From JAGQTE01 sp964648005 (GTDB lineage Bacteria > Actinomycetota > Acidimicrobiia > Acidimicrobiales > Acidimicrobilacustridaceae), in NCBI GenBank assembly GCA_964648005.1, contig CAZYKR010000181.1, positions 1-9,121 on the forward strand: a DNA stretch of 9,121 nucleotides. Direction: 5' to 3'. The notes beneath the pieces were generated by a model. That model was not told where the DNA came from. It worked only from the letters and a program-made list of their open reading frames with translations, and made no database searches. Positions 1 to 6,861 of the stretch are shown here, one piece after another. The position numbers and the translations under genes are program-made. The stretch's first letter is position 1; the number at the start of each line of letters is the position of its first letter.

Positions 1-1557
1 GGCAAGAGCGCCAAGGCCGAGGCCGACGCCCGGCCGCTCGGCGACCGCCTCAGCGCCACCCTCGAGGAGTGCGGCGGCATGTTCGTCAAGCTCGGGCAGG
101 TGGCGTCGACCCGGAGCGATCTGCTGCCGGCCGAGATCACGGAGGCGCTGCGGTCGCTGCAGAGCGACATGCCCCCCGCCGACAGCGACGCCATCACCGC
201 CCTGCTCGAGGCCGAGCTCGGCCAGTCGGTCGACATCGCCTTCGCCGAGTTCGAGCGCACCCCCATCGCCGCGGCGTCGATCGGCCAGGCGCACCGCGCC
301 CGCCTGCACACCGGCGAGGATGTGATCGTCAAGGTGCAACGCCCCGGCGTCGACGACCTCGTCGCCCGTGACACCCGCGCCCTGATGCAGCTCGCCCGCA
401 CCGTGCGCGACCACACGGCGTTCGGGGCCCGCTACGACGTCGACGGCATGGCCGGGGAGTTCGTGCGCTCGATCGAGCAGGAGCTCGACTTCCGCATCGA
501 AGCCCGCAACGGCCTGGCCATCGCCGCCAACGTGGCCACCAAGCCCGAGGCCGCCGCCGTCATCGTCGTGCCGATGACGCACCCCGAGTTCTCCAGTCGC
601 AAGGTGCTGGTGCAGGAGCGCCTTCCCGGGGTTCCCCTCGGGGACGGGTCGGTGCTCGAGTCGATGGACGTCGACCGCGCCGATCTGGCCCGACTGGTGC
701 TCGACACCTTCCTGCAGCAGATGCTCTTCGACGGCATCTACCACGCCGACCCGCACCCGGGGAACGTGTTCGTGCTTCCCGACGGGCGGCTCGGCCTGAT
801 CGACTTCGGTGCCGTCGGCCTGCTCGACGAGCTGACCCGCCAAGCGCTCCAGGAGATGGTGCTGGCCGTGCTCAACCGCGACCCGCACCGCCTGCGCCAG
901 GCCGTCGGCACCATCACGACCATCTCGCCCGACACCGACGACATCGCGCTCGAGCGGGCGCTGTCGCAGTTCATGACCGAGCACGTCCAGCCCGGTCAGG
1001 GCATCGACGCCCGGGCGCTCAACGACCTGGCCCCGCTGTTCGGCCGCTTCGGCATCGCCCTGCCGACACAGCTGACGACGTTCGGGCGCACGCTCGTCAC
1101 GCTCGAGGGCACGCTCAAGATGATCTCGCCGGACTTCGCCCTCGCCGACGGCGTCCAGCAGCTCGCCGCGCAGTGGATGAACGACATCGTCACGGCCGAG
1201 CCCGAGGAGCTCCTCAAGCAGGGCCTGATCGAGAACGCGCCGATGCTGCGACGGCTCCCGTCACGGGTCGACGACCTGACGGCGCAGCTGGCTGCCGGGC
1301 AGTTCGTCGCCCGCATGCGGCTGTTCTCCGACGAGCGCGACGTCGCCGTCGTGTCCAAGCTGATCAACCGCATCGTGCTGGTGATGGTGGCGGCGTCGCT
1401 CGGCTTCGCCTCGGTGGCCCTGATCATCACCGATGCCGGACCCGAGTTCGCCGGCGAGGCCACCTTGATGAACGTCATCGGCTACCTGGGCCTGTTCGGC
1501 GCCATGGTGCTGCTGACCCGCGTCACGGCGCAGATCGTGCGCGAGGGGCTCAATTGA
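1..1557 (+). CDS. ABC1/UbiB-family atypical protein kinase-like protein, 5' end outside window
   Basis: The frame is open from the first base, so the N-terminus lies upstream; 518 residues are visible. The family diagnostics appear in order. They are the KxGQ signature (FVKLGQ, 79-99), the alanine-rich nucleotide loop AAASIGQ (268-288) that replaces the usual glycine loop, and the beta-3 lysine in VKVQRPG (Lys at 331). An EQELDF helix follows near 475-492, then the catalytic HADPHPGN (His 742, Asp 748, Asn 763) and the metal-binding DFG (802-810). The C-terminus has two hydrophobic stretches (about 1378-1430 and 1470-1520), as in UbiB proteins tethered to the membrane. Known family members have ATPase activity and support ubiquinone or other isoprenoid-lipid metabolism. 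Actinobacteria use menaquinone, so the exact role here is unknown and I give no gene symbol. All catalytic residues are present, so nothing suggests decay. It is the first visible gene of a four-gene run. Confidence 0.93.
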   Translation, partial: GKSAKAEADARPLGDRLSATLEECGGMFVKLGQVASTRSDLLPAEITEALRSLQSDMPPADSDAITALLEAELGQSVDIAFAEFERTPIAAASIGQAHRARLHTGEDVIVKVQRPGVDDLVARDTRALMQLARTVRDHTAFGARYDVDGMAGEFVRSIEQELDFRIEARNGLAIAANVATKPEAAAVIVVPMTHPEFSSRKVLVQERLPGVPLGDGSVLESMDVDRADLARLVLDTFLQQMLFDGIYHADPHPGNVFVLPDGRLGLIDFGAVGLLDELTRQALQEMVLAVLNRDPHRLRQAVGTITTISPDTDDIALERALSQFMTEHVQPGQGIDARALNDLAPLFGRFGIALPTQLTTFGRTLVTLEGTLKMISPDFALADGVQQLAAQWMNDIVTAEPEELLKQGLIENAPMLRRLPSRVDDLTAQLAAGQFVARMRLFSDERDVAVVSKLINRIVLVMVAASLGFASVALIITDAGPEFAGEATLMNVIGYLGLFGAMVLLTRVTAQIVREGLN

Positions 1558-1570
1558 CGAGCGCGCGCTG

Positions 1571-2206
1571 ATGGACGACCGCGCCGACGAACGCCGCGCC
1601 CTCGCCGACGCCGCCCGGCGCGTGATCCGCGCCACACGCGTCACGGAGGCGAGCGCCGACGAACTGGTGGCGGCCACGGCGCTGCTGGAGCAGGCCGCCG
1701 AGGTCCTCGAGCGCGCCAGCCACGCCGGGCCGCACTGCCAGATCGGCTGGGGACCGGCGGGCTTCCGGCTCGGCGCGGCGCCGGCGGAGTTCTTCCCCTA
1801 CTCGCCGGTGGTCGGTCCCCTGAACCCGGTGGCGCCGCAGGTCGAGCTGCACATCGGCGAGGGCGGCGAGGTCACGGGCACCATGCACCTGACCGAGCAG
1901 TACAACGGCCCGCCGTGGGACCTCGGCCACGGCGGCGTGCTGGCGCTCGTCTTCGACGAGCTGCTGGGCATCGCCGGCATCGCCGGGGCGGGCGGTGGGT
2001 TCACCGGCCGCCTCACCGTGCGGTACCGCAAGCCCACGCCGATCCTGGCCGACATCGAGCTGCGGGCGTGGCTCGACGAGGCCGACGGCCGCAAGCTCGT
2101 CGCCCACGGCGAGATGCGCCACGACGGGGTGGTGACGGCCGAAGCGACCGGCCTGTTCATCCAGCTCGCCGGGCCGCTGGCCTCGAGCGAGGCCGCCGAG
2201 GGGTGA
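1571..2206 (+). CDS. PaaI-type hotdog-fold acyl-CoA thioesterase
   Basis: This is a 211-residue protein. The C-terminal two thirds (about residues 75-200) look like a single 4HBT/PaaI hotdog domain. It has the helix motif LGHGGVLALVFDELLG with His120-Gly121-Gly122 and the acidic pair Asp129-Glu130, where this family places its catalytic carboxylate. A strand with the pattern LTVRYRKPTPILAD follows, which is typical of PaaI-like thioesterases. The first 70 residues are charged and helical, longer than in a minimal PaaI protein. The expected reaction is hydrolysis of an acyl-CoA or aryl-CoA in the cytoplasm; the substrate cannot be read from the sequence. The ATG at 1571 is 13 nt after the kinase stop and has no strong Shine-Dalgarno site, so coupling to upstream translation is likely. 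No in-frame ATG or GTG lies between the kinase stop and this start. Confidence 0.88.
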   Translation: MDDRADERRALADAARRVIRATRVTEASADELVAATALLEQAAEVLERASHAGPHCQIGWGPAGFRLGAAPAEFFPYSPVVGPLNPVAPQVELHIGEGGEVTGTMHLTEQYNGPPWDLGHGGVLALVFDELLGIAGIAGAGGGFTGRLTVRYRKPTPILADIELRAWLDEADGRKLVAHGEMRHDGVVTAEATGLFIQLAGPLASSEAAEG

Positions 2207-2207
2207 C

Positions 2208-3335
2208 GTGAGCGACCCGGTATCGCACCAGCGCGACCCGTTCGTGGACTTCGTCCGGGCGTTCGCCCTGGTGGTGGTCGTGGTGTGGCACTGGACCTTC
2301 ACGATCCTGCACGTCGGCGTGGATGACAACCAGATCCACACCTCGAGCGTGCTCGAGTTCAACTACGACCTGTGGCCGCTGACGTGGGTCTTCCAGGTCA
2401 TGCCGCTGTTCTTCTTCGTCGGCGGCTACGCCCACCTGCGCACGTGGGAGAGCCACCGGCGCAAGGGCGGCGGGTACGGCTCGTTCGTGTGGGCGCGGGT
2501 CGTGCGCCTGGCGGTGCCGTCGCTGGCGCTGATCGCCGGCTGGACCGTGCTCGGCATCTTGGCCATCGCCTGGACCGATCAACGCGAGCTCATCCAGTCG
2601 GCGGTGATCATCATCTTGAGCCCGCTGTGGTTCATCGCCGTGTACCTAGTGCTCGTCGTGATCGCCCCGCCGATGATCTGGCTCGAGCAGCGCTTCGCCC
2701 CGCTGCCCCTGGTGGTGCTGATCGGCCTCGGGTTCGTCGACGACGTGCTGCGGTTCTCCAACGGTGCGGAGTGGGCGGCGCTGACGAACCTGGTCGTGGT
2801 GTGGGCGGCGTGTCACCAACTCGGCTTCTCGTACGCGTCGCTGGTGCGGGCACCGCGCAGCTGGGCGTGGTCGTTCGTAGTCGGCGGGCTGCTGGCGCTG
2901 TACGGGTTGATCTCGACCGGCCTCTACCCGGCGTCGATGGTGGGCGTCGTCGGCGACGAGATCTCCAACATGTCACCGCCGACGATGGCGATCATCGCCG
3001 TGTGCGCGCTGCAGGTCGGCATCGCGCTGCTGATTCGACCGTGGCTGCTGGTGCGCCTGGAGCGGCCGGGTCGCTGGTCGCGCTTCAACGAGTTGGTGAA
3101 CCGGTTCTCGATGCCGCTGTTCCTGTTCCACAGCACCGGCATGGCGCTGGCGCTGGTGCTGCTCGACGGGCTGTTCGACTGGACGCCACCCGAGCTGACC
3201 GACGCCGAGTGGTGGCTGTCGCGGCCCGTCGTGGTCGGGCTGGCGTTCGCCATCACGTTGCCGATCATCGTGGTCTTCGGCAAGCGCTGGTCGGGCGGGT
3301 CGTCGTCCCCGTCGCCGACGACGACGCCGGCGTGA
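2208..3335 (+). CDS. Acyltransferase-3 family integral membrane protein
   Basis: This 375-residue protein is almost entirely hydrophobic, with about ten predicted membrane helices. The N-terminus carries RDPFVDFVRAFALVVVVVWH, in which Arg17 and His28 form the R-x10-H motif of acyltransferase-3 (AT3) proteins. The later GGYAHLRTW and WARVVRLAVPSL segments also fit the family. AT3 proteins move acetyl or other acyl groups from a cytoplasmic donor to sugars, lipids or wall glycans at the membrane; the acceptor here is unknown. The start is the GTG at 2208, one base after the thioesterase stop, with a purine-rich site GAGGGG at 2198-2203 spaced 4 nt away. The last 15 or so residues are a Ser/Thr/Pro/Gly-rich tail, probably disordered. 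Its stop overlaps the start of the next gene, so the two are probably translated together. Confidence 0.9.
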   Translation: MSDPVSHQRDPFVDFVRAFALVVVVVWHWTFTILHVGVDDNQIHTSSVLEFNYDLWPLTWVFQVMPLFFFVGGYAHLRTWESHRRKGGGYGSFVWARVVRLAVPSLALIAGWTVLGILAIAWTDQRELIQSAVIIILSPLWFIAVYLVLVVIAPPMIWLEQRFAPLPLVVLIGLGFVDDVLRFSNGAEWAALTNLVVVWAACHQLGFSYASLVRAPRSWAWSFVVGGLLALYGLISTGLYPASMVGVVGDEISNMSPPTMAIIAVCALQVGIALLIRPWLLVRLERPGRWSRFNELVNRFSMPLFLFHSTGMALALVLLDGLFDWTPPELTDAEWWLSRPVVVGLAFAITLPIIVVFGKRWSGGSSSPSPTTTPA

Positions 3336-4060
3336 CCGAGGCACCGCGTCTCGGCGGCCGGGCCGGCACGGCGCTGCTGGCCACGGTGGCCTTCGGCGTG
3401 GTCGACAACCTGCTCACCAACCTCGTCCTGCCGGAGTGGGCGTACGTGCCGTACCGGGTCGTCACGGTCTCGGTGGTGTTGTTGCTGGCCATCAGGCTCG
3501 GTCGCCTGTCGTGGGCCGAGCTGGGGCTGGCCCGTCAGGACCTCGGACGCGGCCTGGCGTGGGGCGGCGCCTGCATGGGTGCCATCGGCGCGGTCTACCT
3601 GGTCGGCGCGCTGCTGCCGGCGACCCAGGATCTGTTCCGCGACGAGCGCGTCGCGAACCTCTCGACTGCCGGCGTCTTCTACTCGGCGTTGATCGCCGTG
3701 CCGTTCGGAACCGTGCTGGCCGAGGAGCTCGTGTTCCGTGGCGCCATCTTGGGCCTCGGCAACCGGATGTGGCGAACGTGGATCGCCGTGGTGGCGTCGA
3801 GCCTGCTGTTCGGGGTGTGGCACGTAGCGCCGGCGTGGAACATCTACGAGGTCAACCCCGATGCCGCCGAGCTCAGCGCCTCCCTGCCCAACGCCCAGGC
3901 GATCGGCGTGGCCTTCGCCGTGCTGGGCACGGCGCTGGCCGGCGTCGTGTTCTGCTGGTTGCGGCTGGTGTCGCGCAGCCTGCTGGCGCCGATGCTGTTG
4001 CACATCGCCACGAACAGCTTCGGCTACCTCGCCGCCTGGCTGGTGCTCCAGACGAGCTGA
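3332..4060 (+). CDS. CPBP-type (CAAX protease / bacteriocin-processing-like) intramembrane metalloprotease
   Basis: Start is the GTG at 3332, which overlaps the previous stop as GTGA; this gives 242 residues. The frame remains open well upstream inside the acyltransferase gene, but that stretch is arginine/alanine-rich shadow sequence, and membrane-like protein begins just after 3332. The three CPBP (Abi) motifs are intact: EELVFRG with Glu131, Glu132 and Arg136; FGVWH with Phe160 and His164; and HIATN with His224 and Asn228. These residues form the zinc site and active centre of Rce1-type glutamyl proteases. Several hydrophobic helices surround them. Bacterial members are linked to bacteriocin self-immunity, membrane-protein cleavage or unknown roles. 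No bacteriocin-like small gene is visible nearby, so I make no substrate claim. No Shine-Dalgarno site precedes the start, consistent with coupling to the acyltransferase gene. Confidence 0.9.
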   Translation: MTEAPRLGGRAGTALLATVAFGVVDNLLTNLVLPEWAYVPYRVVTVSVVLLLAIRLGRLSWAELGLARQDLGRGLAWGGACMGAIGAVYLVGALLPATQDLFRDERVANLSTAGVFYSALIAVPFGTVLAEELVFRGAILGLGNRMWRTWIAVVASSLLFGVWHVAPAWNIYEVNPDAAELSASLPNAQAIGVAFAVLGTALAGVVFCWLRLVSRSLLAPMLLHIATNSFGYLAAWLVLQTS

Positions 4061-4167
4061 CGCTGGCTGCTCAAGGTGATCACCTGATCGGTCGATGGCC
4101 ATACAGACGGGTTGGGGGTCACACACCTCCAGCGCGGGCACCCGCTCGATGTGGGAATGGGGGTGGG
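4061..4167 (+). promoter_or_regulatory. Leader between the protease-like gene and the diguanylate cyclase gene
   Basis: This is a 107-nt non-coding gap, the longest gap within the + strand genes of the left part, so it plausibly holds the promoter of the cyclase gene. It includes a perfect 12-bp palindrome at 4074-4085 and a near-palindrome GCGGGCACCCGC at 4134-4145. A G-rich stretch just before the start codon (about 4151-4167) is the only ribosome-binding candidate. I could not identify a convincing -35/-10 pair. The layout does not match the conserved core of a c-di-GMP riboswitch. Confidence 0.4.
4074..4085. repeat. Perfect 12-bp palindrome AGGTGATCACCT
   Basis: The sequence AGGTGATCACCT equals its own reverse complement over all 12 bases and does not extend further (A on the left, G on the right). 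It has no loop, so it suits a dimeric protein's operator better than an RNA hairpin. It lies 13 nt after the protease-like gene and 82 nt before the cyclase start, where an operator could sit. No second copy was noticed in the window. The regulator is unknown. Confidence 0.4.
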
Positions 4168-6159
4168 GTGACCGGACCGGACCGCACCACGCGCGCAGCA
4201 CGACGGGGCGCCGTCGTCGCGTTCCTGGTCGGCGCCGTCGGTGCCCTCCTCGGTGCGTCGTACGCGCACCGGGTCGCCGTCGACGGCGCGCAGGAGCGCT
4301 TCGATCTGAGCGCCCAGCAGGCGACGGCGGCGCTCGAGCAGGAGCTCCAGGCATACATCGACTCGCTGCATCAGGTCGGTGCCTTCGCTGCCGTCGGGCC
4401 GGTGAAGGAACCGGCGGACGTCGAGGCGTTCGTCCGCGAGACCGGCGTGTTCGAGCGCTTCCGCTCGCTGTCGGGCATCGTCGTGCTGCGGCGGGTGGCG
4501 CCGGAGGCGCGCGCCGAGTTCCTCGCCGACATGCGCTCCGTGCAGCCGGAGTTCACGATCGTCGGCCTGGGTTCGCTGCCGCCGGGCGCGCCGTCGTATG
4601 TGATCGAGCACCACGTGCCGGGCGCGCTCGATCTGCCGCTGTTCCCCGGCCTCGACGTCGCCGCCATCGACAGCGTCCGGTCCGAGCTGGAGTGGCGCGG
4701 GGCGCGCGGCGAGGCCGGTGCGGGTGCCATCCAAGACGATCCGTCGGTGCGGCAGATCGCCGAGCAACTCGATGCGCCCGGACTCACGCCGATGCTCGAG
4801 GGGTTCGACTTCTTCCTCGCCGTCCCGGTGAACACCGGCGATGACGCCGGTCGTGCCGAGACGACGTGGGTGGCGGCGCCGATCGGCGGGTTCGACGAGG
4901 TGTTCGTCCGCTCGCTCGCCGGCCAGCCGACGGACGTGGGCATGGACCTCACCGTCAACCTGACCGGGCCGGCCGTGACCGACGCTTCGGTCCGTCAGGT
5001 CGCCCGGCGCAGCGATCCTCCAGGATCGATCGCCGACGCCGCCTTCACCCGTGAGCTCACGTTCCAAACCAGCGGCATCGACTGGACGCTCACGACGTGG
5101 AGCAGCCCCACCGCGGCGGAGCCGGGTCCGGTGCCACTGCTCGTCGGTGGGTTCGGGCTGGCGGCGGCGGCGCTGGCAGGAGCCGTGGTGCTGCTGCGTG
5201 GCGTGGGGCGGGCACGGCGAGCTGAGCTCGGACGGCTGGAGGTCGACCACGCACGCGTGCGCGCCCAGAGCGACGTGCTCGCCGCCGTCACCGAGGCCGT
5301 GGCGTTGATCGGCGACGACGGCGTCATCCGGGGCGCGAACCCAGCGTGGGACCGGCTGTGTGGTCGTACGCCCGCCGGGCCTGGAGCCGAGACCCCCGAC
5401 GTCGGACGGCGCTACCTCGACGTGCTGGCCGAAGCGAGCGACGGCGACCTGTCGCTGCTGGCGGCGGCGATCGAGCGGGTGCGCTCCGGCGGGGCGGGGC
5501 GGGCGGAGATGGACGTGCCGCTGCGCACGGACGGCAAGCGGTGGTGGTGCTCGGTGCGCATCACCCCGATGGAGGGACCGCCGCACGGGCTCGTCCTGGT
5601 GCACCGTGACGTCACCGACCGGCGCAACGCAGAGCGCCGGGCCGAGCGCCGGGCTTCGCACGATCCGCTCACCGGCCTGCTCAACCGGACGGCGCTCGAG
5701 GACCAGGTGACCGGAGCGATCCTGCAGGCGCGGGGTCGGGAGGGGTATCTGGGCGTGCTCTTCGTCGACATCGACGACTTCAAGGCGCTCAACGACACCT
5801 TCGGCCACGCCTTCGGGGATGCCGCGCTGCGGGCGGCTGCTGCCCGGCTGACGCGATCGGTGCGCGGCAGCGACCTGGTGGCGCGCTTCGGGGGCGACGA
5901 GTTCGTGATCGTGCTGGCGCCGCTGGAGTCGGTGGCGGCGGCCGAGGCGCTGACGGATCGCGTGCTCCGGGCCCTCGACACCGACGTGCGCGTCGGCGCC
6001 ATCACGCATCCGCTGAGCGCCAGCATCGGGTTGGCCGTGGCACCCACGGCCGCCGTCGACCAGGTCACCGCCCTGATCGACGCTGCGGACGAGGCGATGT
6101 ACCGGTCCAAGCGCCTCGGCGGCGGACGCGTCACGGTGGTGCAGCCGACGATGCGCTGA
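4168..6159 (+). CDS. Membrane diguanylate cyclase with CHASE, PAS and GGDEF domains
   Basis: GTG at 4168 gives 663 residues; the frame stays open far upstream, but that part is Arg-rich shadow sequence. The order is an Arg-rich N-terminus, membrane helix 1 (about 14-33), a CHASE-type extracytoplasmic sensor (about 40-300), helix 2 (about 324-345) and a short coil. A PAS domain with its C-terminal PAC part (about 368-490, ending LVLVHRDVTDRRN) comes next, then GGDEF (497 to end). The cyclase part opens with SHDPLTGLLNR at 497. It has the metal Asp534 in FVDIDDFK, the guanine-contacting Asn542 and Asp551, and the active-site loop GGDEF at 575-579. The inhibitory RxxD site is RGSD at 566-569, five residues before GGDEF. 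It should make c-di-GMP from two GTP in response to an external ligand and be product-inhibited. There is no EAL domain. The signal sensed is not evident. Confidence 0.94.
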   Translation: MTGPDRTTRAARRGAVVAFLVGAVGALLGASYAHRVAVDGAQERFDLSAQQATAALEQELQAYIDSLHQVGAFAAVGPVKEPADVEAFVRETGVFERFRSLSGIVVLRRVAPEARAEFLADMRSVQPEFTIVGLGSLPPGAPSYVIEHHVPGALDLPLFPGLDVAAIDSVRSELEWRGARGEAGAGAIQDDPSVRQIAEQLDAPGLTPMLEGFDFFLAVPVNTGDDAGRAETTWVAAPIGGFDEVFVRSLAGQPTDVGMDLTVNLTGPAVTDASVRQVARRSDPPGSIADAAFTRELTFQTSGIDWTLTTWSSPTAAEPGPVPLLVGGFGLAAAALAGAVVLLRGVGRARRAELGRLEVDHARVRAQSDVLAAVTEAVALIGDDGVIRGANPAWDRLCGRTPAGPGAETPDVGRRYLDVLAEASDGDLSLLAAAIERVRSGGAGRAEMDVPLRTDGKRWWCSVRITPMEGPPHGLVLVHRDVTDRRNAERRAERRASHDPLTGLLNRTALEDQVTGAILQARGREGYLGVLFVDIDDFKALNDTFGHAFGDAALRAAAARLTRSVRGSDLVARFGGDEFVIVLAPLESVAAAEALTDRVLRALDTDVRVGAITHPLSASIGLAVAPTAAVDQVTALIDAADEAMYRSKRLGGGRVTVVQPTMR

Positions 6160-6191
6160 GCGTTGCCCGGCCCCGGAGGCGATCAACGGCG

Positions 6192-6220
6192 GACGAGCGA
6201 CGTAACGCTGGTCGGTCGTC
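6192..6220. terminator. Possible bidirectional stem-loop between convergent genes
   Basis: GACGAGCGAC (6192-6201) and GTCGGTCGTC (6211-6220) pair in nine of ten positions with one G-G mismatch, enclosing a 9-nt loop. It sits 32 nt after the cyclase stop and overlaps the stop codon of the minus-strand lipoprotein gene, where convergent genes often share a terminator. No T-run follows on either side, so it is not a classic intrinsic terminator. High-GC bacteria often lack the T-run, which keeps the idea open. Confidence 0.3.
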
Positions 6221-6782
6221 AGCCAAGGCCATCGATTGGACTGCGACCACTGCGTCTGTCTGCACGCCCCGTCAACCTGAGGACGACAACCGTGCCGACG
6301 AAGGCAACAGTGGGAACGATCACGATCGCCGAGACGACCACGATCGCACCGAGTTGGGTCATCTCCTCGTCGTTGGAGGGAACAAAGCCCTCTTGGTCAG
6401 GCCACCGCAGCACCACCAGCTCCGGCGTCATCAGATCTGCTTCTAGACGACCCGACCCGCTCGTCCACGAATAGTCCTCGAGTCGGATCCACCCATCGGT
6501 CTGCAGCGTGCGATCGAGCGCTTCGGCCAACGCGTCCATCGACCTGTGCTGGTCATCGGCGATCGATACGAGGGTGACTCCGGTACTGCAGCCTGCGGAT
6601 CCGCAGCTCGCACCGGACCGGGTGACTGCGACTCCGGCCGGCAGCGGCAAGTCCTGGGCGGGAGGGTTGGACAACCCGAACCCACATCCTGCGACGACGA
6701 AGCCGCCGAGAACCAGAAGCGCAGACCAAAGCCACCGACGTGATGCGCGTCTCCCTGATGGAACCATGGTCAGCTCGCGCAT
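6219..6782 (-). CDS. Putative lipoprotein with a second, C-terminal membrane helix; function unknown
   Basis: The product is 187 residues from the ATG at 6782. A TTG directly precedes it in frame, but the ATG fits the Shine-Dalgarno-like GGGAAG about 9 nt upstream. The N-terminus is a textbook lipoprotein signal: an Arg-rich n-region (RRASRR), a hydrophobic core and the lipobox V30-A31-G32-Cys33. The mature part begins with a Pro-rich linker containing LPLPAG, then a Cys pair (CGSAGC, Cys60 and Cys65) able to form a disulfide. A helix (about 82-94) ending in DGW and mixed strands follow to about 137. Residues 145-168 form a strongly hydrophobic helix with a basic end (LRLTGRADRR). The protein would therefore be held by lipid and by a helix, with about 110 residues outside. 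I do not recognise a named family. It is divergent from the nuclease-like gene and of lower GC than the flanking genes. Confidence 0.72.
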   Translation of the reverse strand: MRELTMVPSGRRASRRWLWSALLVLGGFVVAGCGFGLSNPPAQDLPLPAGVAVTRSGASCGSAGCSTGVTLVSIADDQHRSMDALAEALDRTLQTDGWIRLEDYSWTSGSGRLEADLMTPELVVLRWPDQEGFVPSNDEEMTQLGAIVVVSAIVIVPTVAFVGTVVVLRLTGRADRRSGRSPIDGLG

Positions 6783-6861
6783 CAATGGACTCTTCCCGAC
6801 CTCATCCCACTCGCTGTGCTAACGAGTGTCGCAGGTTGGCGGACCACTTCGGGAGGGTGCA
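6783..6861. promoter_or_regulatory. Divergent intergenic region with a 6-bp inverted repeat
   Basis: These 79 bases separate the start of the lipoprotein gene (leftwards) from the start of the nuclease-like gene (rightwards), so promoters for both must lie here or in the adjoining coding ends. CACTCG (6808-6813) and CGAGTG (6823-6828) form an inverted repeat with a 9-nt spacer, a possible operator for joint control. The rightward gene has a strong ribosome-binding site GGGAGGG ending about 4 nt before the ATG at 6862. The leftward gene has GGGAAG. No clear -35/-10 pairs were found. Confidence 0.35.

Noticed and set aside
1550..2362. A minus-strand open frame of 270 codons opposite the hotdog thioesterase
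   Set aside because: No recognisable motif and a shadow-like composition; the + strand has the HGG...DE hotdog motif.
2372..3331. Upstream extension of the protease-like frame into the acyltransferase gene
   Set aside because: The extension is Arg/Ala/Gly-rich shadow sequence; membrane-like sequence starts only after the GTG at 3332.
3436..4167. Upstream extension of the diguanylate cyclase frame into the protease-like gene
   Set aside because: Arg/Gly-rich shadow composition. A membrane helix typical of the N-terminus begins right after the GTG at 4168.
4061..4167. A c-di-GMP riboswitch in the leader of the cyclase gene
   Set aside because: I looked for the conserved core of the known class and did not find it; only short palindromes are visible.
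2924..4354. A minus-strand open frame of about 476 codons opposite the acyltransferase and protease-like genes
   Set aside because: Low-complexity Arg/Pro/His/Gln composition without motifs, while both + strand genes have complete family signatures.
4024..6186. A minus-strand open frame of about 720 codons opposite the diguanylate cyclase
   Set aside because: It is rich in Arg, Gly, His and Gln with no domain, a typical reverse shadow of a high-GC gene. The + strand reading has intact CHASE, PAS and GGDEF motifs.
6163..6822. Two + strand open frames opposite the lipoprotein gene
   Set aside because: They are rich in Thr, Ser, Arg and Pro with no structure. The minus strand has a complete lipoprotein signal, a ribosome-binding site and a membrane helix.
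6826..6861. GTG at 6826 as the start of the nuclease-like gene
   Set aside because: There is no ribosome-binding site before it, whereas GGGAGGG stands directly before the ATG at 6862.
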